Source of the DNA: Oscillospiraceae bacterium | Lineage (GTDB): Bacteria; Bacillota; Clostridia; Oscillospirales; Oscillospiraceae | Direction of reading: 5' to 3' | Assembly: GCA_009786775.1 (NCBI GenBank) | Contig: WQRL01000054.1 | Span: 1-8,867, forward strand | DNA: 8,867 nucleotides | Shown here: positions 1-6,535 of the stretch, in pieces | Layout: each line of letters begins with the position of its first letter | Position numbering within the stretch: position 1 is the stretch's first letter | The notes under the pieces: generated by a model | The model's database searches: none | What the model was told of the DNA's origin: nothing | Seen by the model: only the letters and a program-made list of their open reading frames with translations | Program-made: the position numbers and the translations under genes

Positions 1-2807
1 TCCAGGGCAATAACCACACAGGCGGACAGGTGCCGGCAAATATAGTTATTAATACGCCGGGTTCATTTACTTTTCCCCAACGCGGCAACCTTGTGCGGAC
101 GGGTTATACATTCATGGGATGGAGGCACGCCGCCCCTAATGGAGTGCTCCATCGCCCCGGAGCTATATATACGCTTTCGGCAGGTCGCACGGGAACCTTT
201 ACCTTAAATGCAGAATGGAACCGGCAGCCAACAGTGACTCCAACTCTTACGATAAACCCATCAACCAACTGGACTAATGTATCAAACGCAGGGAGCATAC
301 GTGAAGTCACGGTTACGACGAATCAGGTGGGATGGAATGTAAGTAGTGACAGAGACTGGCTGGGCTTGAGCCGCCCCTCTGGTACTTCGGGGCAGCGTGT
401 AAGACTTTATGTGCAACAAAACCCCACAACATCATCACGTACAGCAACAGTTGAATTTACTGCATTTGGCGCGCCGGTACAACGCATGACAGTAACCCAG
501 CAGGCCGGTGCGGCGGCTAATCCGACTCTGACGTTAAATCCGTCAACTGCGTGGAGCAATGTATCAAATGCAGGAGCTGCACGCGATATAACGGTAACGA
601 CAAATCAAGCGAACTGGAGTGTAAGTAGTAGTCAAAACTGGCTGGTGCTAAATCGCACCTTAGGTACTTCGGGACAAAATGTGAGACTAACCGTACAGCC
701 AAACCCTACAACAGCAGCCCGCACTGCGATAGTGACATTCGCTGCTGGAGCACAGACACGGCAAGTGCAAGTGACGCAGTTGCCGGGTACGGGTAATGCA
801 ACTTTGACGCTAAACCCCACTAGCTGGAATCCTAGTAGTGGAGCTGCTGTCGCGTATATATCTTTAACGACAAATGCAACATCGTGGTTTATTTGGGGCA
901 ACCCTGAATGGGTGTTTGCGAGGGCAAATGGTCCAAACTCAGTCAGATTGGAAGTTTCGGCAAACACCGGGGCAAGCCGTAGTGGAGTAGTAACAATAAG
1001 TTCAGGAGGGGTATTTCGCGATATTACAGTAACGCAGGCCGGAGCAGCTGTGAATAATGTAATGCTGACATTTAATGCTAACGGCGGCACGCCTGACACA
1101 ACTACTTTGTCAAGACAGCCCGGGCTAACAATAAGCACCTTGCCTGTAACCCCGACCAGGGCGGGCTTCACCTTTGCAGGCTGGTTTAACACGAGCGCGG
1201 CCACAGGTGGCACGCAGATAACGGCAAATACAGTTGTACCAAATGCCAACACAACATACTGGGCAAGGTGGACAGCAAATCAAAATGTTACAGTGACATT
1301 CAACGCAAATGGCGGAAGCGTCAGCCCTGCAAGCCGCAACATACAAGCCGGCACAACAGTTGGGACACTGCCGACTCCTACCAGAACAGGTTTTACCTTT
1401 GTAGGCTGGTTTACAGCTCAGACAGGCGGCACGCAAGTTACGGCGAATACTGTAGTAAACGGTAATGTCACATACTGGGCAAGGTGGACAGCAAATATTG
1501 AATCTGTTAACTCCGCTACAATCAGCGGTACTCCAAGAGTTGGTTCGGTGCTCACAGCTAATGTTTCCTTCACAGGCACGGTCCAGAGTCCTGTTCTAAC
1601 ATTTCAATGGCAAAGATACGCCGGAAGCGGAGTTTGGCGTGACATTTCGGGAGTCAGAGGCAGAGGTCAGTCATTTACACCCACAGAGGCAGATGCAAAC
1701 GAGTTTATCCGCGTAGTTGTTGGCGGCACCGGTGTAAATGTAACAACAGCTCAAAGCATTTCCCCTTGGGTAAGAATACAGAGACAAGTGACAGGAATCC
1801 AAGTTATTGAGTGTTTCGGCAGAAATGGGTACGTAGATGTTTTTGGCAGCGAAACGGCCACAACTGTTCAATGTGTTGGATCTCGAAGTGTGCGAAGGCC
1901 GATTTGGGAGTTTGTACATATAACAGGGGATATCTATGCCATAAGAAATGAAACCACCGGACGCTATCTGACGGAAACAAATGGCAATTTGCGCCATGAG
2001 GCCAGAATATCAGGGAGCGGGATTAATTATAACAACAGGCAAAGATGGCACCTGATTGGGGAAAATGGGGGATGGTTTAGGATTCGAAGTGTTTCAAGCC
2101 CATCTATGTATATAACTGAAGGTGCGCATATCTTAGGAAATAATCCAAATCTGTCGCTCTCGGCACTTAATACAGGCAATAATAGGCAAAGATGGTGGAT
2201 AGGGCATATTTGGCACACCGACGGAAGGGCTGCTTGTGAAATAACTGGTGAAGAGTGGGCTGGTTTTTGGAGAGGGCCAATTAATATTCAATCTCGCACG
2301 ATTGGGGAGCAGCAGCCTGGATTTAATTTTAGAGCTAGAATGGACTTTGCTCGCAACGTATGGGCTGTTCCGCTAGACATAACTTTTATTGATGTCTACA
2401 ACGGTGATGAAATTGCACCAAATGCACATATTCGGGCATATGGGGGAACGAGATTTGAGATTTGGCGTGAAACGGGTTGGGATGTCGTCAATCCAACTCT
2501 TCTGGGTATTGCGGATTTTGGGAGCCGTGTATTTGTCGGAACAATTCATGCGGGCGGTGCGGACAGACGCATATATAGATTTGTAGGTACTGGAAGTCGC
2601 TCAAACATCATGGCGGTTTTTTCTGGAAATAACGAAAGAGCAACAATGGCAGCTATACATGAGCTAGGGCATGCCTTAGGATATTGGGCTCACTCACCCA
2701 CTCCAGACAACACAATGTACAGGGGTACTACGTCAAGTAATAATCACAATGAACTACGCCCTGCTGAAATAGAGCATTTAAGGCAAATTTATCGAATGTT
2801 CAGATAG
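1..2807 (+). CDS. Large secreted multidomain metalloprotease with InlB-type, BACON-like, Ig-like and ricin-type modules (5' end outside window)
   Basis: The frame is open from position 3 to the window edge, so the N-terminus and any signal peptide lie upstream; the GTG at 30 is internal. Residues are numbered from the codon at 3 (934 visible). Order: InlB/Flg_new-type repeat 1-73 (starts mid-motif with GNNHTGGQVP, later GYTFMGW); BACON-like domains 81-169, 174-261 and 266-347, each with the typical W-L or W-V core; InlB-type repeats 353-424 and 428-498, both with GFTFxGWF and ending YWARW; Ig-like module 501-592 (FQWQR, FTPTEAD); ricin-type beta-trefoil about 596-736 with QRW at 680-682 and 729-731; zincin domain about 742-934 with HELGH at 886-890, a third His at 897 and a Met-turn NTMY around Met905. 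These families suggest an extracellular, surface- or glycan-binding protease; the substrate is unknown. Protease activity is inferred from the motif. Confidence 0.88.
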   Translation, partial: QGNNHTGGQVPANIVINTPGSFTFPQRGNLVRTGYTFMGWRHAAPNGVLHRPGAIYTLSAGRTGTFTLNAEWNRQPTVTPTLTINPSTNWTNVSNAGSIREVTVTTNQVGWNVSSDRDWLGLSRPSGTSGQRVRLYVQQNPTTSSRTATVEFTAFGAPVQRMTVTQQAGAAANPTLTLNPSTAWSNVSNAGAARDITVTTNQANWSVSSSQNWLVLNRTLGTSGQNVRLTVQPNPTTAARTAIVTFAAGAQTRQVQVTQLPGTGNATLTLNPTSWNPSSGAAVAYISLTTNATSWFIWGNPEWVFARANGPNSVRLEVSANTGASRSGVVTISSGGVFRDITVTQAGAAVNNVMLTFNANGGTPDTTTLSRQPGLTISTLPVTPTRAGFTFAGWFNTSAATGGTQITANTVVPNANTTYWARWTANQNVTVTFNANGGSVSPASRNIQAGTTVGTLPTPTRTGFTFVGWFTAQTGGTQVTANTVVNGNVTYWARWTANIESVNSATISGTPRVGSVLTANVSFTGTVQSPVLTFQWQRYAGSGVWRDISGVRGRGQSFTPTEADANEFIRVVVGGTGVNVTTAQSISPWVRIQRQVTGIQVIECFGRNGYVDVFGSETATTVQCVGSRSVRRPIWEFVHITGDIYAIRNETTGRYLTETNGNLRHEARISGSGINYNNRQRWHLIGENGGWFRIRSVSSPSMYITEGAHILGNNPNLSLSALNTGNNRQRWWIGHIWHTDGRAACEITGEEWAGFWRGPINIQSRTIGEQQPGFNFRARMDFARNVWAVPLDITFIDVYNGDEIAPNAHIRAYGGTRFEIWRETGWDVVNPTLLGIADFGSRVFVGTIHAGGADRRIYRFVGTGSRSNIMAVFSGNNERATMAAIHELGHALGYWAHSPTPDNTMYRGTTSSNNHNELRPAEIEHLRQIYRMFR
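243..509 (+). repeat. BACON-like domain repeat, copy 1
   Basis: First of three BACON-like units in the protease. It is closely similar to the next unit (522-785): both carry N-W-x-V-S-S followed by N/D-W-L, then L-G/S-x-TSGQ-x-VRL and NPTT. The two look like a recent internal duplication. Confidence 0.75.
522..785 (+). repeat. BACON-like domain repeat, copy 2
   Basis: Second BACON-like unit, very similar to copy 1 in protein and in long stretches of DNA, for example the shared start NPST-x-W-x-NVSNAG. A third, more diverged unit follows at 798-1043. Confidence 0.75.
798..1043 (+). repeat. BACON-like domain repeat, copy 3 (diverged)
   Basis: It has the same layout as copies 1 and 2 (LTLNP start, PEWVFAR core, VRLEVSANTG, DITVTQAG end) but little sequence identity beyond the hallmark positions. 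Confidence 0.65.
1059..1496 (+). repeat. Two tandem InlB B-repeat (Flg_new) units
   Basis: Two adjacent units of about 71 residues share TFNANGG, TxTRxGFTFxGWF, GGTQ(I/V)TANTVV and a terminal YWARWTAN. The last 26 bases of each unit (1255-1280 and 1471-1496) are identical in DNA. Such repeats are small beta-rich modules in Gram-positive surface proteins. Confidence 0.8.
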
Positions 2808-2816
2808 TCAGTGCAA

Positions 2817-2846
2817 GTGAAAACTGCATATATAAAAAGTTATAAC
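2817..2846 (+). promoter_or_regulatory. Weak candidate internal promoter before the lipoprotein gene
   Basis: GTGAAA (2817-2822) and TATAAC (2841-2846) are separated by 18 bases and resemble -35 and -10 boxes. The gap between the genes is only 66 bases, so read-through from the protease gene is equally possible. Confidence 0.25.
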
Positions 2847-2873
2847 AAACATTTATGTCAAGGAGGAATCGTG

Positions 2874-4412
2874 ATGAAAAAAAAGGCTATAATATTGATG
2901 ATAGTCTTGTCGGTTATGGTAACTATAGTTCTTACGGCTTGTAATGTGTTGCCGATATATCCCAAAGAGCAAATTGCTAATACCTTGATAGGTGATACCT
3001 CGCTTATCGCATTAAGTGCCAATCTAACATTTGAAGAAACGGCAGAAATGGCTACGGATGTAGTAATTGCGCAATATGTAACACGTAGGCCATTTGGGCA
3101 AAATTTTACGGAATTTGAATTTATTGTGCAAGAAAGAATTTTTGGCAATGCCGCAGATAGAATATTTGTTTATGTGAATCATCGTATTTCATCCTCAATT
3201 ATGAGAGCAGATGGCACGGTAGATGAGCCGATGTTTACTGATGCCGCAGAGTACCTATTAATGCTCTACAGAATTGATAATGTTTATTCAACTGCGCATG
3301 AGGATGGTTTTTGGTTTATTAGCGAACTTGTGCTTGATTTGAGCAACCCGTTAAGAAGTACAATATATGGAGAACCGTTGTCGCAGCATTCAACGGGAAT
3401 GAATTTTAACAACAGGAATCTTTCTAGGGAAGCGATAACAACGTATGTAAGGGAGTTAACGCGCAACAACACCCCCTCAAGAGAGCCAATTAGATCGAAT
3501 GACATTAAAGACATCATAAAGGCGTCACCCCATGTTCTCGTAGTTGAAATTAACGAACCAAGACGTTTGGCACAGTACGCTTTTCAGTCAGATTTTATGT
3601 TAGCTACAGACATTTTCTTTACCACTGTTGTAAGGACATTGAAAGGAGATAGGGAACCCGGATATGTGGTTAGAATGGTGTTCTTTGCGGATACTGTACA
3701 AACAGGCGAAACGCACATTATCGCTGCTGTGCCAGTGACTGAATCCAATCCATACTTCTATGACTTAACCTCCCGCTACAGTCTGTTCAGAATGGATCAA
3801 CTTGATGAGATTCTGGAGATTTTAGGCTATGTTCCTGAAGAGCCAACTCCACACATCATAACTATAGCAAGTGGTGGAATTGGAGCCGTCGCAAGTCCTG
3901 AGGGTGCCGTGCTCGGACAAAGCGTGGCCATAAATGCAGGTGCTGCGCCGGCAGGGCGGGCTTTTGCTGGGTGGACGTCTGGGCAGGGGGTTGTCTTTGC
4001 GGACGCAAATGCACCTAGCACTACTTTTGCCATGATAGATGAGCCGGTGACGGTAGTGGCGAACTGGGAAGAGGCTGTTTTTGAGCTGGATGTGACGGTG
4101 TATGCGCAAACGCTCTCATCATACTATTACGATCCCGACACTAACTTTATGACGGTATATCTTATAGGTTTTGCAACGGAAGTCACGTTTAAGCCTGTTG
4201 TATATCGGATAGGTGCAAATGGTGAGCGCATAGATGCGGCTAACAATATAGTGGCGCATACTGATTTCTTCGTAGGGTTTTACGATGGAGGATGGGACGT
4301 TTTTGTAACGGCAACAATGCTTGACGGAACGTTTCTATCACGTAGTTTTGGGTATGGAATAATAACTTTTGGGACTCCCATGAGGTCGCCTGAAGATTTG
4401 GCAGAGTATTAA
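2874..4412 (+). CDS. Secreted lipoprotein with a divergent InlB-type repeat
   Basis: The start is ATG 2874, because AAGGAGG at 2860-2866 sits 7 bases upstream and a lysine-rich signal peptide begins there; 512 residues. MKKK, a hydrophobic stretch and the lipobox LTAC (Cys23) predict a lipoprotein anchored on the outer face of the membrane. Residues about 55-160 and 215-315 share a layout (ATDVVIAQYV or SPHVLVVEIN, a strand-rich FxxxVxxxxxG segment, then AAEYLLML or GETHIIAA) and may be an internal duplication. Residues 328-400 (ITIASGGIGAVASPEGAV to VTVVANW) are a divergent InlB-type repeat. The C-terminal 110 residues are not recognised. It lies 66 bases after the protease gene, so the two may be co-expressed. 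Function unknown; a role in anchoring, adhesion or protease support is inference. A broken paralogue lies at 5252. Confidence 0.85.
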   Translation: MKKKAIILMIVLSVMVTIVLTACNVLPIYPKEQIANTLIGDTSLIALSANLTFEETAEMATDVVIAQYVTRRPFGQNFTEFEFIVQERIFGNAADRIFVYVNHRISSSIMRADGTVDEPMFTDAAEYLLMLYRIDNVYSTAHEDGFWFISELVLDLSNPLRSTIYGEPLSQHSTGMNFNNRNLSREAITTYVRELTRNNTPSREPIRSNDIKDIIKASPHVLVVEINEPRRLAQYAFQSDFMLATDIFFTTVVRTLKGDREPGYVVRMVFFADTVQTGETHIIAAVPVTESNPYFYDLTSRYSLFRMDQLDEILEILGYVPEEPTPHIITIASGGIGAVASPEGAVLGQSVAINAGAAPAGRAFAGWTSGQGVVFADANAPSTTFAMIDEPVTVVANWEEAVFELDVTVYAQTLSSYYYDPDTNFMTVYLIGFATEVTFKPVVYRIGANGERIDAANNIVAHTDFFVGFYDGGWDVFVTATMLDGTFLSRSFGYGIITFGTPMRSPEDLAEY

Positions 4413-4425
4413 CCGCTTTTTGGGG

Positions 4426-4450
4426 CTGCCGCACTAATCAAGTGCGGCAG
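4426..4450 (+). terminator. Stem-loop after the lipoprotein gene, no U-tract
   Basis: A perfect 9-bp stem (CTGCCGCAC 4426-4434 with GTGCGGCAG 4442-4450) encloses a 7-base loop, 14 bases past the stop codon. There is no T-run after it, so it may be a weak terminator or an mRNA 3'-end stabiliser. Confidence 0.45.
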
Positions 4451-4469
4451 TCTCAGGCTGAAGGCAAAG

Positions 4470-4502
4470 TCACTCTGAATCCCGAAGAGGAAATCAGGGT
4501 GA
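4470..4502 (+). other. Second intergenic stem-loop
   Basis: TCACTCTGA (4470-4478) pairs with TCAGGGTGA (4494-4502), 9 bp including one G-U, with a 15-base loop and only TTT after it. It may act with the hairpin at 4426-4450 to end lipoprotein transcription before the brnT promoter. Confidence 0.35.
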
Positions 4503-4541
4503 TTTAAGACAAAGCACCAGCGAAAACCTCTATAATCACTA

Positions 4542-4575
4542 TTGCTTTTCTATACAATCGTCTATATAATTATAG
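4542..4575 (+). promoter_or_regulatory. Candidate brnTA promoter with overlapping palindrome
   Basis: TTGCTT (4542-4547), a 17-base spacer and a perfect TATAAT (4565-4570) form a plausible sigma-A promoter whose start would fall at about 4577, next to the brnT ATG at 4578. The -10 box lies inside the 10-base palindrome TATAATTATA (4565-4574). A second TATAAT occurs at 4531-4536, and CTATAAT (4530-4536) is the inverse of ATTATAG (4569-4575). BrnA antitoxins are known to repress their own promoter, so these are candidate operator sites. Confidence 0.5.
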
Positions 4576-4577
4576 GT

Positions 4578-4847
4578 ATGAAGTTTGAATGGGATAAAAG
4601 CAAAAATGAGCTCAACCTTGAAAAACACGGAATCTCCTTTGGCGAGGCTAAGTTGGCGTTTTGCGACAGCAAGCGTATTATAGCCGAGGACATTAAGCAT
4701 TCAGACTCCAATGAAAAACGCTATTTTCTGTATGGTGATACCGGTCGAGGCATCGCCACTGTAAGATTCACAATAAGAGATCAAGTAATTCGGATTATCG
4801 GTGCCGGATACTGGAGAGAAGGGAGAAAGCGTTATGAGCAACGTTAA
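4578..4847 (+). CDS. brnT: BrnT family type II toxin
   Basis: 89 residues, the usual size. MKFEWDKSKNELNLEKHGISF is the family's N-terminal signature (W-D-x-x-K-x-x-x-N-x-x-K-H-G-I-S-F), followed by EA..AF.D, a central strand with VRFTIRD, then RIIGAGYWREGRKRYEQ at the C-terminus, as in the common clostridial branch. BrnT proteins have a RelE-like fold, and the characterised Brucella member inhibits translation until neutralised by BrnA. The start is set by this signature; a TTG at 4542 would add 12 unconserved residues. No Shine-Dalgarno precedes the ATG. The gene overlaps brnA by 14 bases, so the pair is translated as one operon. Base composition appears more AT-rich than the flanking secreted-protein genes, in keeping with a mobile addiction module. 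Confidence 0.88.
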   Translation: MKFEWDKSKNELNLEKHGISFGEAKLAFCDSKRIIAEDIKHSDSNEKRYFLYGDTGRGIATVRFTIRDQVIRIIGAGYWREGRKRYEQR

Positions 4848-5082
4848 TTACACAAATGCACCACCAAATATTGCTGATGCGATAAACAAGTCCGTACAAA
4901 TTGACGATGGATTTTTACCATCGCCTGAATATTTTGCAGAAAAGCTCGCAAAAGAGAAAATCAGCTTAAATATTGACGCTGAAACTGTCATTAAATTCCG
5001 AATCTACGCGAAAGAGCACGGATTGAAGTACCAAGCACTTATGAACCAAGTCCTCAGTGCCTATGCTCAAAAAAGGCTTTAG
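4834..5082 (+). CDS. brnA: BrnA-like antitoxin (CopG/ribbon-helix-helix type)
   Basis: 82 residues. It begins at ATG 4834, inside the end of brnT, with GGGAG (4821-4825) 8 bases upstream. The N-terminal half (IDDGFLPSPEYFAEKLAKEK) is the flexible part expected to bind the toxin. The C-terminal half (ISLNIDAETVIKFRIYAKE, then GLKYQALMNQVLSAYAQ) has one beta strand and two helices typical of a ribbon-helix-helix DNA-binding domain, including the YQ-x-L/M-x-N/R-x-x-L-x-x-Y signature seen in these antitoxins. It should bind BrnT, block its activity and repress the shared promoter. That its own ribosome site is better than the toxin's fits the need for antitoxin excess. Confidence 0.85.
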   Translation: MSNVNYTNAPPNIADAINKSVQIDDGFLPSPEYFAEKLAKEKISLNIDAETVIKFRIYAKEHGLKYQALMNQVLSAYAQKRL

Positions 5083-5126
5083 TAGGTAGAAACCATCCGC
5101 CCACGTCCGACTGGTCTGTGGACCAT

Positions 5127-5164
5127 TAAACCTTGTGATTTGTCACGGGGTTTAGCCTTTTTTT
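5127..5164 (+). terminator. Rho-independent terminator of brnTA
   Basis: A 12-bp stem (5127-5138 with 5143-5154, two of the pairs G-U) and a four-base loop are followed by a T7 run at 5158-5164. A small 5-bp hairpin (TGGTC/GACCA, 5112-5125) lies just before it. It starts 44 bases after the brnA stop. Confidence 0.88.
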
Positions 5165-5167
5165 GTG

Positions 5168-5224
5168 ATGCTGGCAGTTGTGACGGTATATGCGCCAACG
5201 CTCTCATCATATTTAGATGATTAA
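5168..5224 (+). pseudogene. Fragment of a second lipoprotein paralogue (C-terminal region)
   Basis: Positions 5180-5212 match 4092-4124 in the intact lipoprotein at 30 of 33 bases. Read in frame the fragment gives VTVYAPTLSSY, against VTVYAQTLSSY (residues 407-417) in the intact protein, and then runs into a stop (LDD, TAA at 5222) where the intact protein continues for nearly 100 residues. It is too short and lacks a start signal to be a gene. It sits directly after the brnTA terminator and just before the broken copy at 5252, so it is best read as the debris of a gene that once stood between them. Confidence 0.75.
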
Positions 5225-5251
5225 TAAAATTATGAAAGGCGGGAAATTACA

Positions 5252-5832
5252 ATGACGAGGAAATTAATTATACCGGCACTTCTTGTGCTTTTACTGTTAA
5301 CGGCCTGTAGTGTATATGCGCAAAACAGTACAAATAATTCTTCGGATGTTTATGAGGAACCCGTACGTACGGAGTTTGTACGTTATAGTCCGTGGTGGGT
5401 GTCAGCCATAGATATAATGGTTGCACAGTATGTTGGCCGTCAAAATTTATTTATGAAAATAGGGTGGACAATTTATCATTTAGCAGTGAAACTGATTTTC
5501 TACTAATACTTCGCAGAATATCAGGGGCGTTTTATTCTGACTTTAATGATGGGGCATTTGAATTAGTTGGCGGTATTGTTATCGATCTGGGCAATCCAAC
5601 GGCAAGTATGATATTCTTTGCTGATACGGTACAAACGGGAGAGAAACACATTGTTGCAGTTACACCGCTAACTGATTGTGGTTATTTCTACGGCTTTACC
5701 TCCCGCTACAGCCTGTTTAGAATGGATCAACTTGATGAGATCCTGGAGATTTTAGGCTATGTTCCTAAGGAGCCAACGTCCGACGCCATAACTATAGCAA
5801 ACGGCGGAGTCGGAGCCACCGCAAATCCTTAA
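5252..5832 (+). pseudogene. Decayed paralogue of the lipoprotein at 2874
   Basis: It starts at ATG 5252 with GGCGGG 11 bases upstream, a hydrophobic signal peptide and the lipobox LTAC (Cys19). Compared with the intact copy, three lesions are visible. First, after DIMVAQYVGRQ (intact DVVIAQYVTRR) about 45 codons are lost and the frame shifts between about 5440 and 5464; the original frame stops at 5504-5506. Second, homology resumes at VDNLSFSSETDFLLILRRI, and at about 5608 it jumps from VIDLGNPTASM to IFFADTVQTGE, losing about 100 codons. Third, GAG is replaced by TAA at 5830-5832 inside the InlB-type repeat. Bases 5699-5777 still match 3769-3847 at 74 of 79 positions, so the duplication is fairly recent. 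It cannot make the full protein; a short lipopeptide from the first frame is possible but unlikely to function. Confidence 0.88.
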
Positions 5833-5835
5833 GTT

Positions 5836-5857
5836 GCCGTGCTGAGGTAAGCACGGC
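5836..5857 (+). other. Stem-loop at the end of the pseudogene
   Basis: GCCGTGCT (5836-5843) pairs with AGCACGGC (5850-5857), an 8-bp stem with loop GAGGTA and no T-run. The left arm is still homologous to the InlB-type repeat of the intact lipoprotein gene; the right arm is not. Confidence 0.4.
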
Positions 5858-5873
5858 TCCCCCTGCTCAATGC

Positions 5874-5930
5874 AAAAAAAGGGATACCGCTGATGATTTG
5901 TTAGATCATTTTGCGATATCCCTGTTTTTT
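5874..5930. terminator. Bidirectional terminator between converging transcripts
   Basis: A7 (5874-5880), stem GGGATA-C-CGC (5881-5890) against GCG-A-TATCCC (5913-5922), an inner ATGAT/ATCAT helix (5893-5897 with 5905-5909), then T6 (5925-5930). It works on either strand. The single C-A mismatch on the plus strand becomes G-U on the minus strand, where the U7 tract follows the stem directly, so its main job is probably to end the ireB transcript. Confidence 0.88.
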
Positions 5931-5934
5931 GTAG

Positions 5935-6237
5935 TTAACCTGCTGCGAGAGCCCTTTCGAGCCATACAGCTGCGACATCTATAGCCTCGTAGAAGCTACC
6001 TTTCTCGCTTTTTTTAACAACCCTGTCCTTAGACTTCAAATCAGGGTCGGTATATTGAAGCGAAACCACGATCCTGGTTGCCAAGTCAAGGTCGCTCAAA
6101 GACTTAGTCTCTGTTATCTGGAGCATAATGATATACTTGTCTGACATGCTGCCGTAATAAATAAGATTATCTTTTCTCCTAAGCGGATGACCTTTGTATT
6201 CCAAAATCTTCTTTTTGTCCTTTGCTGCTGGTGCCAT
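5935..6237 (-). CDS. Small conserved-looking cytosolic protein of unknown function
   Basis: 100 residues starting at ATG 6237, with AGAGGAG on the minus strand 7 bases upstream. There is no signal peptide, membrane segment or recognised catalytic motif. The sequence is a compact mix of strand and helix: ILEYKGHPLRRKDNLIYYG, then a strand pair (SDKYIIMLQI, ATRIVVSLQYTD), a charged KSKDRVVKKSEK segment, and a C-terminal helix (YEAIDVAAVWLERALA). The start codon lies 30 bases after the ireB stop on the same strand, so the two are one transcript ending at the terminator at 5874-5930. No named family is recognised. Location beside ireB hints at a link with kinase signalling or a neighbouring core process, but that is inference only. 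Confidence 0.8.
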   Translation of the reverse strand: MAPAAKDKKKILEYKGHPLRRKDNLIYYGSMSDKYIIMLQITETKSLSDLDLATRIVVSLQYTDPDLKSKDRVVKKSEKGSFYEAIDVAAVWLERALAAG

Positions 6238-6267
6238 GGACAGTCTCCTCTCGTTATGTATGTCAGC

Positions 6268-6510
6268 CTATTTGTTCAAATACGCCGTGACAAGCTCCTG
6301 CAAGAGCTCATCCCGGTCCAGCCGGCAAATAAGGCTGCGTGCGCCGTTATAATTGGTGATATAGGTGGGATCTTCTGACAGGATGTAACCCACGATTTGA
6401 TTGACAGGATTGTAGCCCTTGAGTCTAAGAGCCTCATAGACAGTAGAGAGCACCTCGCGGGTATCAACGCCACCGCTGACTACGTTAAACTTCCTTGTAA
6501 AATCATCCAC
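6268..6510 (-). CDS. ireB: IreB family regulatory phosphoprotein (UPF0297, DUF965)
   Basis: 80 residues from GTG 6510, chosen because AAAGGAG on the minus strand (AGGAG 6519-6523) lies 8 bases upstream; an ATG at 6543 has no ribosome site and adds 11 unconserved residues. The family core is plain: KFNV near the start, [39 protein letters not shown], and [13 protein letters not shown] at the end. In Enterococcus faecalis IreB is a negative regulator of cephalosporin resistance, phosphorylated on N-terminal threonines by the PASTA kinase IreK. Here Thr5 is the only Thr in the N-terminal tail. In many Firmicutes the next gene is ruvX; here it is the 100-residue unknown at 5935-6237. Confidence 0.92.
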   Translation of the reverse strand: MDDFTRKFNVVSGGVDTREVLSTVYEALRLKGYNPVNQIVGYILSEDPTYITNYNGARSLICRLDRDELLQELVTAYLNK

Positions 6511-6535
6511 AATGACCACTCCTTTCGCCAAACGC

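Noticed and set aside
632..1252. 206-residue open frame on the minus strand
   Set aside because: It is fully antisense to the BACON-like and InlB-type repeats of the protease, has no ribosome site and no recognisable domain; the plus strand shows clear domain structure throughout.
4461..4507. Short in-frame stretch GKVTLNPEEEIRVI ending in TAA, as a gene remnant
   Set aside because: It is only 14 residues, has no similarity to a neighbour, and the same bases are better explained by the stem-loop at 4470-4502.
5440..5506. Programmed frameshifting to rescue the second lipoprotein copy
   Set aside because: No slippery heptamer with downstream structure is evident, about 45 codons are missing at the junction, and two further lesions exist downstream.
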